A stretch of DNA of 5,212 nucleotides from Alphaproteobacteria bacterium. Its GTDB lineage: Bacteria; Pseudomonadota; Alphaproteobacteria; Micavibrionales; Micavibrionaceae. The translations under genes and the position numbers were made by a program. Each line of letters opens with the position of its first letter. Within the stretch, counting starts at the first letter, position 1. The stretch spans positions 1-5,212 of the forward strand of contig DAOWDF010000120.1 of assembly GCA_030639165.1 (NCBI GenBank). The letters run 5' to 3'. The notes under the pieces were generated by a model that searched no databases, was not told where the DNA came from, and was given only the letters and a program-made list of their open reading frames with translations. Positions 1 to 5,212 of this stretch are shown piece after piece.

Positions 1-985
1 CGATGAAAAAATTCTTCTCAATGCAGGCAATAAAAGTAGTTGCCATTCCACCAGGCATTTTTGCTTCAATAATGGCCTCCTGGATATCTTTGTCATAAGG
101 TAGTTCGTAGCCACGATATAAAACACGGCTTTCTAAGTTAAGCTGCTTGATTTCCTCAAGTGCGCCCAAGTCAATTTCTGGCATACGATCACTAATTTCT
201 GGATCATCGCTGGTTTCCATCAAATATAGTATATCTTGAGCAGAGGCATGCCCAACCCAGTCACTCATACCGTCAACGGCGACATCTACGCTATCAATAC
301 CCGCCTTAATCGCGGTAAGAATAGTTGCCTGTGATTTACCACTAGTGGCGTGCATATGCAATGAAAGCGGCACGTCTGGATGGTTTTCCTTAATTGCGTT
401 AATCATATAAGCGGCATCTTCTGGCTCCAATAGGCCAGCCATATCCTTAAAGCAAATCTCATCTGCGCCAGCTTCTATATATTGTGTGGCTAGATCTACA
501 TAGAAATCACGATCACGAGAAGGTGATAGTGAATAAGACATAGCCGCTTGAATTTTTAAAGTGGGGTGCTTATTACCTTCATCAAATACAGTTTGTAGAT
601 TTTGTAAATTATTAACAGCATCAAATGCGCGTATCGTTGTTATGGCTTCATCTTCGGCAAGTACTTCGATTTCTAAACCTATAATTTCGTCAGAGTAAAT
701 GCGCATACCATTGCCTGATTGGCCGCGCATTAACATTGAGCGCTCAACATCAGGGGCTGCTTTTGATACAGGGTCTAGAGTGTCTAGGAAGGGATCTTCA
801 CCAGAAAATCTAGCTGGATTAGTGTTTCTCGTGCCACCAAAAGTTTCAACACCATCAAAACCAGCTCTGTTTGCTATTTCTGCCTTTTGTACATAAGTAT
901 CAGCATGTTCTCTGCCAGCTATTAAAGATTGCTGTGCATCACGCAAAAGGAAATTAAATTTAACTGGTTTGATATTGGTACTCAT
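1..985 (-). CDS. Carboxyltransferase-domain protein, pyruvate carboxylase / oxaloacetate decarboxylase alpha-like (3' end outside window)
   Basis: The first 328 codons are visible without a stop; the C-terminus lies off the left edge. The translation has the landmarks of the DRE-TIM carboxyltransferase barrel that moves CO2 between biotin and pyruvate/oxaloacetate. These are RDAQQSLIAGR at residues 15-25 (D16 a metal ligand), FGGT at 49-52, RGQ at 87-89, KDMAGLL at 180-186 (K180 expected to be carbamylated), HMHATSG at 210-216 (H210 and H212 metal ligands, T214 the likely catalytic Thr) and MPGGM at 310-314. It is divergent: the usual WGGATFD is FGGTRNT, and the segment after RGQ is atypical, so the exact substrate is uncertain. 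A biotinyl domain may follow outside the window. The ATG at 985 is supported by GAGG five bases upstream (991-994) and a promoter at 1031-1058. The family is firm; the choice between PycB, OadA and another biotin-dependent enzyme is open. Confidence 0.88.
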   Translation of the reverse strand, partial: MSTNIKPVKFNFLLRDAQQSLIAGREHADTYVQKAEIANRAGFDGVETFGGTRNTNPARFSGEDPFLDTLDPVSKAAPDVERSMLMRGQSGNGMRIYSDEIIGLEIEVLAEDEAITTIRAFDAVNNLQNLQTVFDEGNKHPTLKIQAAMSYSLSPSRDRDFYVDLATQYIEAGADEICFKDMAGLLEPEDAAYMINAIKENHPDVPLSLHMHATSGKSQATILTAIKAGIDSVDVAVDGMSDWVGHASAQDILYLMETSDDPEISDRMPEIDLGALEEIKQLNLESRVLYRGYELPYDKDIQEAIIEAKMPGGMATTFIACIEKNFFI

Positions 986-1030
986 GAAGGCCTCACTCAG
1001 TGTATTTTGTAAATTGAAAAGTAATGATTA

Positions 1031-1058
1031 TTTATAATGCGCCAGCTATATATGTCAA
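1031..1058 (-). promoter_or_regulatory. Sigma70-like promoter of the carboxyltransferase gene
   Basis: Read on the minus strand there is a perfect -35 TTGACA (1053-1058), a 16-base spacer and a -10 TATAAA (1031-1036). Transcription would begin near 1024, giving a leader of roughly 40 bases before the ATG at 985. The element lies between the tRNA 3' end and the gene, so the gene need not depend on read-through from the tRNA. Confidence 0.65.
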
Positions 1059-1097
1059 GCAGGATGTGGGCAGAAGTTTAAAAGTATGTTGATATAG

Positions 1098-1172
1098 TGG
1101 TCGGTGGTGGAGGGTTCGAACCGCCGACCCCTTGCGTGTCGAGCAAGTGCTCTACCACTGAGCTAACCACCC
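1098..1172 (-). tRNA. tRNA-Val (anticodon GAC), irregular structure
   Basis: The minus strand folds as a 75-nt cloverleaf with encoded CCA (1098-1100). It has acceptor arm GGGTGGT, D stem GCTC/GAGC with a 7-nt loop, anticodon stem CTTGC/GCAAG, a 5-nt variable loop, T loop TTCGAAC and discriminator A. The 7-nt anticodon loop TCGACAC puts GAC at 1138-1140, reading valine codons GUC/GUU. Three features are abnormal: position 1 (G) faces position 72 (G), position 33 is C instead of the near-universal U, and T-stem pair 51-63 is C-U. It may be a functional but divergent tRNA, or a decaying copy. Confidence 0.85.
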
Positions 1173-1179
1173 TTATAGC

Positions 1180-1208
1180 TGCCTACATTCAAGTGCGGAC
1201 GTTGTCAA
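1180..1208 (-). promoter_or_regulatory. Probable promoter of the tRNA gene
   Basis: The minus strand has a perfect -35 TTGACA (1203-1208), then 17 bases, then TAGGCA (1180-1185) as a weak -10. A start six or seven bases downstream would leave only a few bases before the mature tRNA 5' end at 1172, as is usual for tRNA genes. The -35 and the geometry are good; the -10 match is poor. Confidence 0.45.
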
Positions 1209-1330
1209 ATTTCGTCTCAAGTATAATAATACTCTTCGCCTCATTTTCCTAGCCGTACATAAATGTAGTTTGCTATACAACAGAGCTGATATTGGTACGT
1301 GTAAATCTATTTAAATTCAAGTGTTAAATT
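1209..1330. other. AT-rich non-coding spacer between cpdR and the tRNA promoter
   Basis: No convincing reading frame is present. There are two small perfect inverted repeats, AGTAT/ATACT (1220-1233) and TACAT/ATGTA (1256-1267). Both are AT-rich, short and lack a following T run, so I do not call them terminators. No strong terminator separates cpdR from the tRNA, so some read-through is possible. Confidence 0.5.
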
Positions 1331-1708
1331 TTATTCCGTGGGGGCTTGTAATATTTCACCTACTTGCGCTACCAAATCATTGAGGTGGAATGGTTTTGAT
1401 ATGAGCTTAGAGTTATTAGTGCTTGCTTCGCCTTTATGTTTGGTTGCCATAGCAGTAAAGCCAGTGATAAATATTACCTTTATATTAGGGCATATTTTAC
1501 TGGCCTTTCTTGCGAGTTCAACACCATCAATTCCAGGCATAACTATATCGGTTAGGAGCAGGTCATATGTTTTATTTTCTTTTAGCTTATTTAATGCATC
1601 AATGCCGTCTTCAGCTTCGGTTACTGTGTAGCCAGCGCGTTTTAGCGCAGTTGATATGAAGCTGCGCATTGCTGGATCATCGTCGGCTAGTAATATATCA
1701 AAGGGCAT
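1331..1708 (-). CDS. cpdR: CpdR-like single-domain response regulator
   Basis: This 125-residue protein is a receiver domain with no output domain. Visible residues are the acidic pocket D9-D10-D11, phosphoacceptor D54 in the segment LLLTDIVMPGIDGVELAR (51-67), T82 in FITGF (80-84) and K105 in SKPFHLNDLV (104-113). The TDIVMPG...FITGF...SKPFHLxDLV pattern, the extended loop at 86-102 and the length fit CpdR. In Caulobacter, unphosphorylated CpdR is an adaptor that primes ClpXP to degrade cell-cycle proteins such as PdeA and helps CtrA turnover, while CckA-ChpT phosphorylation turns it off. That role is inferred from the family. The ATG lies inside the end of the upstream glycosyltransferase gene (11-bp overlap), with only an AGGA about 12 bases upstream, so translational coupling is likely. 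Confidence 0.9.
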   Translation of the reverse strand: MPFDILLADDDPAMRSFISTALKRAGYTVTEAEDGIDALNKLKENKTYDLLLTDIVMPGIDGVELARKASKICPNIKVIFITGFTAMATKHKGEASTNNSKLISKPFHLNDLVAQVGEILQAPTE

Positions 1709-2732
1709 CTAGGAACTGCTTTCCTGCGGTTTTCCAGCTATAATGCTCTTTTGCATGAGCGGCACATTTATCCTTATTTGCATTTTTTATAGCTGTTTTT
1801 GCTGCTTTGGATAAATCGTCTTCGGTTAGGGATCCTAAGTCATCATGTGTAATAATATCTTTGGGGCCCATAACATTATATGCAGCAATGGGCAGGCCGC
1901 AGGCTAGGGCTTCTATTAAGACAATGCCAAAAGTGTCGGTTTTTGATGGAAAAACAAATATATCGGAAGTGCGGTAGTAGTTAGCGAGCTCTTCGCCAGT
2001 CTTTTTTCCAACGAATATGGCATCAGGATATTTTTTTTGTAAGTAATATCGGGCAGGGCCGTCTCCTACCATTATTTTGCTACCAGACCACTCCATATCA
2101 AGGAAGCTTTCAAGGTTTTTTTCAATTGCCATGCGCCCGACATAAAGGGCTATGGGCTGTGTAAATTCTGCTGGATTTTTATTGCCATTTTGATTGAAAA
2201 TAGAGTTTTCTATTCCTCGCGATAAGTGGCTTATAGGGATTTTGAAATCCCACTCTAGTAACTGCTTTTCTAGGCTTTTTGTTGCAACCATAATGTTTTT
2301 TGATGGTGCATGAAAATGCCTAACTCCGCGAATGGCTATGCGGTGGACTATATTGTAAAGTGGGGGGATTAACCATGCAAAACGCTTGGCAATATAGTCA
2401 GGGAATTGTGTGTGGTAACAGGTTGTGAAATCCTTATTATTTCTAATGCAATATTTACGTGCAGCCCAACCAAGTGGCCCTTCAGTTGCGATATGGATCT
2501 TGTCGGGTTTAAAATCATGAATGAGGTTTTTTAATCGCCTGTAAGGTTTTAAGACAAGTTTTATTTCAGGGTAAAAAGGCATTGGAATAATCGCGGAAAA
2601 GTCAGCAGGTCCAAGGACTTCAACATGGTGTCCCATATCTTCAAGCTCTTTGCATAGATACTCATAGGTGCGCACCACCCCGTTAACTTGCGGGTGCCAT
2701 GCATCACTTATAATAAGAACTTTTATAGACAT
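1698..2732 (-). CDS. GT4-family glycosyltransferase (GT-B fold), probably envelope lipid or glycan modification
   Basis: The protein has 344 residues, close to the usual size for the family. The N-terminal acceptor domain begins with ISDAWHPQVNGVVRT (8-22), the glycine-rich opening of GT-B enzymes related to MgtA/SqdX-type transferases. The C-terminal nucleotide-sugar domain carries VGRMAIEKN (198-206), VGDGPAR (222-228) and FPSKTDTFG (261-269). The EX7E motif appears as D266-x7-E274, an Asp variant I recall from this subgroup. There is no signal peptide or clear membrane helix, so it is probably a cytoplasmic or membrane-peripheral enzyme that glycosylates a lipid or polysaccharide precursor. 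Donor and acceptor cannot be read from sequence. The ATG at 2732 has AGGA seven bases upstream (2740-2743). It is the first gene of an operon with cpdR, whose start it overlaps. Confidence 0.9.
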   Translation of the reverse strand: MSIKVLIISDAWHPQVNGVVRTYEYLCKELEDMGHHVEVLGPADFSAIIPMPFYPEIKLVLKPYRRLKNLIHDFKPDKIHIATEGPLGWAARKYCIRNNKDFTTCYHTQFPDYIAKRFAWLIPPLYNIVHRIAIRGVRHFHAPSKNIMVATKSLEKQLLEWDFKIPISHLSRGIENSIFNQNGNKNPAEFTQPIALYVGRMAIEKNLESFLDMEWSGSKIMVGDGPARYYLQKKYPDAIFVGKKTGEELANYYRTSDIFVFPSKTDTFGIVLIEALACGLPIAAYNVMGPKDIITHDDLGSLTEDDLSKAAKTAIKNANKDKCAAHAKEHYSWKTAGKQFLDAL

Positions 2733-2802
2733 ATAGTCTTCCTGTTTAGGTCTTTAGCGAACTTAAATGCGCCTATATTTATCATGCTTGGCGTAAAACA
2801 AA
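2733..2802. promoter_or_regulatory. Divergent intergenic region between the glycosyltransferase and the exported protein
   Basis: This roughly 70-bp AT-rich gap must hold the promoter of the glycosyltransferase-cpdR operon and probably that of the plus-strand gene. Candidates are weak. On minus, TTGTTT (2796-2801) and TATAGG (2772-2777) are 18 bases apart. On plus, TTGGCG (2788-2793) is followed after 19 bases by TATATT (2813-2818), which lies inside the longest form of the next reading frame. No operator can be named confidently. Confidence 0.3.
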
Positions 2803-4542
2803 TTGAAACGACTATATTGCACAATTATGCCTTATATGCGTAAAGTGATCCTGTGGATAACTTCTCACTTTGCAACTCTTACCTTAAACATGATGATGAT
2901 GATGCTCAATAAATATTTTAATTATAAATGCTATGGCCTTCTATATGTGGCTTTGTTTTCTGTATTTTCGCTAATAAGTGAAGGTTATGCGCAGGAAGAG
3001 CCTCAATGCGATGTCCATTATGAGAGCGTTACCAATCTTATTCACCCTAAGCCAGGGTCTTATACTATATGGGATAGTCTTTATGGTGATAAAAGCGGTG
3101 ATGCAGAAGGTCAGGTTGAGTTCATCTCTGTTTTAAACCATAAAAGCGGCGGAGTATTGGCGCTTGGCGAGGAGGTGGAGCTAAATAAACCTTATCCAGC
3201 GATCATGTTTGTGCATTTTGATAAGCGCGGGCGCAAGGTTTGGGATAAATATCACAATATTCGTGGTTTGAAGAATATTGTGAAGATGCTCCCTAATGGT
3301 GATGGCGGTTATGTAGTTTTGGCGAACTATAAAAAACCTGATGAGAAGGGCGCATTGTGGTTAGGTTTTTTTGATATTAAGGGAAAGCTAAAAGCGCAAA
3401 GAATTATAAGAAATGAAAAATTTAACTTGGCAGCGAGCGATATAATACAGGAAGCTGACGGTGATGGTTGGGTCGTTCCTGTGGCGCAAATGCGTCAAGT
3501 TGGTGGTTCAGTCGATGTTGTTGTCCAGAAAAATGCAGCAGTATATTTGCTTAATAGTAAAGGATACGAGCTTAACCGTCGTGCATATATATTGGGTTCT
3601 AACAATGAAATAAGTGGTATATCAGCGGTTAAATATGATGATGGTGAGTATGGATATATCGCTACTGGTGATTTCGAAAGCCCGTCTCGTAAAAGGATCG
3701 GGTGGGTTTTGCGTTTAAGGGATGATCTTTCTTTAGTCTGGCAGAAGGAGTTTGGACGTGGATTATCGGCCAACTTGAAATTAGCATCTGATTATAATGA
3801 TGATTATGTGCTCGTATTTGGTGATGTTAAATCGGCAGAAAATGGAAATTTTGGAAATTGGCTAATGCTTTTAGATAAGATAAATGGCCAAACTTTATGG
3901 CAGAGATATTATTCTGCAAAAAGTGGCCATCATGATTATTCTGCAAAAAGTATGTATGTGGATGATGGTGGGTTGATTACATTAATGCTTATGGCTAGCT
4001 CAAAGATAAAGCCTGCTAAAGATGCACAAAATGGTGCTGATGGTAGTGATGACGAGGCAGATAGTGTGGGTGGTTTTATTTCTAAGGTTGTTCCTGAGTA
4101 TATGGATTATGCGCAAGTTTTAACAATCTCTCCGAGGGGTGGGCTTATTGATGGGGATTCATATTACTATGGGCAGGGAGTTTCAATTTCGCAAATTATT
4201 GAGGGGCTGGACGGCTCACGTGTGATGGCTGGTTATTCTCGTGTATTTGCTAAGCTGGAGCTAGATGAGGGGAAGGCCGCAGGTTCGGACACTGTTCCTC
4301 TGAAGGAGGACGGGGAAATTAATCTTCCTAAGGTCAAGCTTTCTAGTAAAGCGAAGGATGGGCTTGCTTTGCTTAAGGGGCAGGCACATGGTGGCGCGGT
4401 TAATGTTCATCATGAGTCTGATGATAAAATGGCTATGAAGGTGAAAAAAGAATCGGCTAAATCTATAAAGAGAAATGGCTGGGTTGCAATTGGTAATATG
4501 GTTGAAAATTATAAAGACCCATGTGCTGGCATGGCAAAATAA
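2803..4542 (+). CDS. Exported protein of unknown function, predicted beta-propeller
   Basis: I do not recognise a named family. The longest frame starts at TTG 2803 (579 codons), with in-frame ATGs at 2827, 2836 and five in a row at 2890-2904; none has a clear ribosome binding site. A signal peptide is visible whichever start is used: Lys/Asn-rich residues 36-42, hydrophobic core about 45-58, and a likely cleavage after EGYA (60-63). A start at 2827-2902 would give the most ordinary signal peptide. The mature part repeats a pattern of an aliphatic strand after Gly/Asp (GGYVVLAN 168-175, YGYIATGDF 283-291, DDYVLVFGD 333-341, GSRVMAGYS 471-479), a Trp- or Phe-rich strand, and D-x-x-G-x-x-x-W. 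That suggests about seven propeller blades. Acidic (400-421) and lysine-rich (481-557) inserts interrupt blades six and seven. A periplasmic or surface location is likely; no catalytic residues are apparent. Confidence 0.82.
   Translation: MKRLYCTIMPYMRKVILWITSHFATLTLNMMMMMLNKYFNYKCYGLLYVALFSVFSLISEGYAQEEPQCDVHYESVTNLIHPKPGSYTIWDSLYGDKSGDAEGQVEFISVLNHKSGGVLALGEEVELNKPYPAIMFVHFDKRGRKVWDKYHNIRGLKNIVKMLPNGDGGYVVLANYKKPDEKGALWLGFFDIKGKLKAQRIIRNEKFNLAASDIIQEADGDGWVVPVAQMRQVGGSVDVVVQKNAAVYLLNSKGYELNRRAYILGSNNEISGISAVKYDDGEYGYIATGDFESPSRKRIGWVLRLRDDLSLVWQKEFGRGLSANLKLASDYNDDYVLVFGDVKSAENGNFGNWLMLLDKINGQTLWQRYYSAKSGHHDYSAKSMYVDDGGLITLMLMASSKIKPAKDAQNGADGSDDEADSVGGFISKVVPEYMDYAQVLTISPRGGLIDGDSYYYGQGVSISQIIEGLDGSRVMAGYSRVFAKLELDEGKAAGSDTVPLKEDGEINLPKVKLSSKAKDGLALLKGQAHGGAVNVHHESDDKMAMKVKKESAKSIKRNGWVAIGNMVENYKDPCAGMAK
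2908..2991 (+). other. Signal peptide core of the exported protein
   Basis: Residues 36-63 (numbered from TTG 2803) comprise a basic stretch with K37 and K42, a hydrophobic run LLYVALFSVFSLI (46-58), a short polar region and G-Y-A before the predicted cut, followed by the acidic mature start QEEPQ. The mature sequence has a Cys six residues after the cut, but the lipobox spacing is wrong, so this looks like a type I signal rather than a lipoprotein signal. Confidence 0.7.
3908..3961 (+). repeat. In-frame 27-bp tandem duplication in the exported-protein gene
   Basis: The 17 bases ATTATTCTGCAAAAAGT occur identically at 3908-3924 and 3935-3951, a period of 27 bp (nine codons). They encode YSAKSGHHD followed by YSAKSMYVD, so the frame is preserved. 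The other ten bases of each unit have diverged. It lies at the junction between the predicted fifth and sixth blades and looks like a local slippage or duplication product. Confidence 0.75.
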
Positions 4543-4554
4543 AAAAGTTATAAT
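4526..4554 (+). promoter_or_regulatory. Probable rluD promoter overlapping the end of the upstream gene
   Basis: A consensus -10 TATAAT (4549-4554) is preceded, after 17 bases, by CTGGCA (4526-4531), which matches four of six -35 positions. The -35 lies inside the last codons of the exported-protein gene and the -10 just after its stop. A second TATAAT (4558-4563) follows but lacks a matching -35. This would allow rluD to be expressed independently. Confidence 0.45.
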
Positions 4555-4584
4555 ACGTATAATAAACAGAGAGTTACAATTGAA

Positions 4585-5212
4585 ATGGAAGAAACTAATT
4601 TAGTTTATATTGTTGATGAATGGCACATTAAGCAGCGCGTTGATAAATATTTGGCATCCGTTTGTGATGAGCTATCGCGATCTAGAATTCAAAAGCTGAT
4701 AGCTGATGGTAATGTCAGTTTGAATGGTGAGGTTGTGAGTGCCTCTTCTCATAAGGTTGATGAGGGAGACGTGTTTAATATATGTGTTCCAGAGGCAGTT
4801 CCAAGCGAGCCAAAGGCGGAGAATATCCCGCTTGATGTCGTCTATGAGGATGATGATTTGTTGGTGATTAATAAGGCTGCGGGCATGGTTGTTCATCCAG
4901 CAGCAGGGAATTGGAACGGCACTTTGGTCAATGCTGTGTTATATCATTGCGGTGATAGCTTGTCTGGTATTGGCGGAGTTATGCGCCCTGGTATTGTGCA
5001 TCGCCTTGATAAAGAGACTAGTGGGTTGATGCTGGTGGCAAAGAATGATCACGCCCATAAGCATCTATCGGCGCAGCTGGCGGATAGAAGTTTGAGCCGT
5101 GTGTACCATGCTTTGGTTTTGGGCGTTCCATTACCGATTAAGGGAAGCGTTGATCGCCCGATTGGGCGCCATCGTCATAATCGTTTGAAAATGAGCGTGA
5201 TGAGTAACTCAC
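4585..5212 (+). CDS. rluD: RluD-type 23S rRNA pseudouridine synthase (3' end outside window)
   Basis: The first 209 codons are visible. An N-terminal S4 RNA-binding domain spans about residues 15-70 (RVDKYLA 18-24, SRSRIQKLI 31-39, VSLNGEVV 44-51). The RluA-family catalytic domain follows, with VVYEDDDLLVINKAAGMVVHP ending at residue 105, then HRLDKETSG (139-147), which contains the catalytic Asp D142. The S4 domain plus this spacing matches RluD, which isomerises uridines of 23S rRNA helix 69 (1911, 1915 and 1917 in E. coli numbering) during late 50S maturation. RluC has the same architecture, so the exact paralogue is slightly uncertain. The start is the only nearby in-frame ATG, and a purine-rich AGAGAG lies 11 bases upstream. 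It follows the exported-protein gene by 42 bp on the same strand. Confidence 0.92.
   Translation, partial: MEETNLVYIVDEWHIKQRVDKYLASVCDELSRSRIQKLIADGNVSLNGEVVSASSHKVDEGDVFNICVPEAVPSEPKAENIPLDVVYEDDDLLVINKAAGMVVHPAAGNWNGTLVNAVLYHCGDSLSGIGGVMRPGIVHRLDKETSGLMLVAKNDHAHKHLSAQLADRSLSRVYHALVLGVPLPIKGSVDRPIGRHRHNRLKMSVMSNS

Noticed and set aside
699..896. Plus-strand reading frame of 65 codons
   Set aside because: It is antisense to the conserved carboxyltransferase gene, and its product has no recognisable features.
1098..1130. tRNA 3' end as an attachment site of an integrated element
   Set aside because: I see no second copy of the tRNA 3' end in the window and no integrase gene; the neighbouring genes look like ordinary chromosomal genes.
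1220..1267. Inverted repeats as a terminator for the cpdR operon
   Set aside because: The stems are only five AT-rich pairs and no T run follows on the minus strand.
1338..1631. Plus-strand reading frame of 97 codons
   Set aside because: It lies opposite cpdR, whose receiver-domain motifs are unmistakable; the antisense product is an artefact of hydrophobic codons.
2763..2777. Possible CtrA site (TTAA-N7-TTAA) in the divergent region
   Set aside because: The first half TTAA is present, but seven bases later the sequence is TATA, matching only two of four positions. The TTAA pair near 1313-1328 has nine bases between halves instead of seven.
2908..3012. Lipoprotein signal in the exported protein
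   Set aside because: The first mature-side cysteine (C69) follows EEPQ rather than a lipobox such as L-A-G-C.
3495..3773. Minus-strand reading frame of 92 codons
   Set aside because: It is fully inside the exported-protein gene, with no ribosome binding site or recognisable domain.
4672..4896. Minus-strand reading frame of 74 codons
   Set aside because: It is antisense to the S4 and early catalytic regions of rluD.

Overview
The window looks like the chromosome of a moderately AT-rich alphaproteobacterium. The best lineage marker is a CpdR-type single-domain response regulator (1331-1708), a protein known from the alphaproteobacterial CckA-ChpT-CtrA cell-cycle network. Gene density is normal, and I see no transposase, phage gene, CRISPR array or rRNA.

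Layout. 1-985 (minus) is the first 328 codons of a carboxyltransferase-domain protein of the pyruvate carboxylase / oxaloacetate decarboxylase alpha type, cut by the left edge. It has a good sigma70-like promoter and ribosome binding site. Next, on the same strand, is a tRNA gene with valine anticodon GAC (1098-1172), which carries several unusual base pairs and a C at position 33. 1173-1330 is AT-rich and non-coding and holds the probable tRNA promoter. 1331-2732 (minus) is a two-gene overlapping operon: a GT4 glycosyltransferase followed by cpdR. 2733-2802 is a short divergent intergenic region.

On the plus strand, about 2803-4542 encodes a secreted protein of unknown function. It has a signal peptide and a repeat pattern I read as a roughly seven-bladed beta-propeller, with two acidic/lysine-rich inserts. 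Its start codon is uncertain. 4585-5212 is the start of rluD, the 23S rRNA pseudouridine synthase gene, cut by the right edge; its probable promoter overlaps the end of the preceding gene.

The genes do not form one pathway: central carbon metabolism, a tRNA, envelope glycosylation, regulated proteolysis, an exported protein and ribosome maturation sit side by side. The least explained elements are the exported propeller-like protein and the irregular tRNA. I found no convincing evidence of a new multi-gene system.
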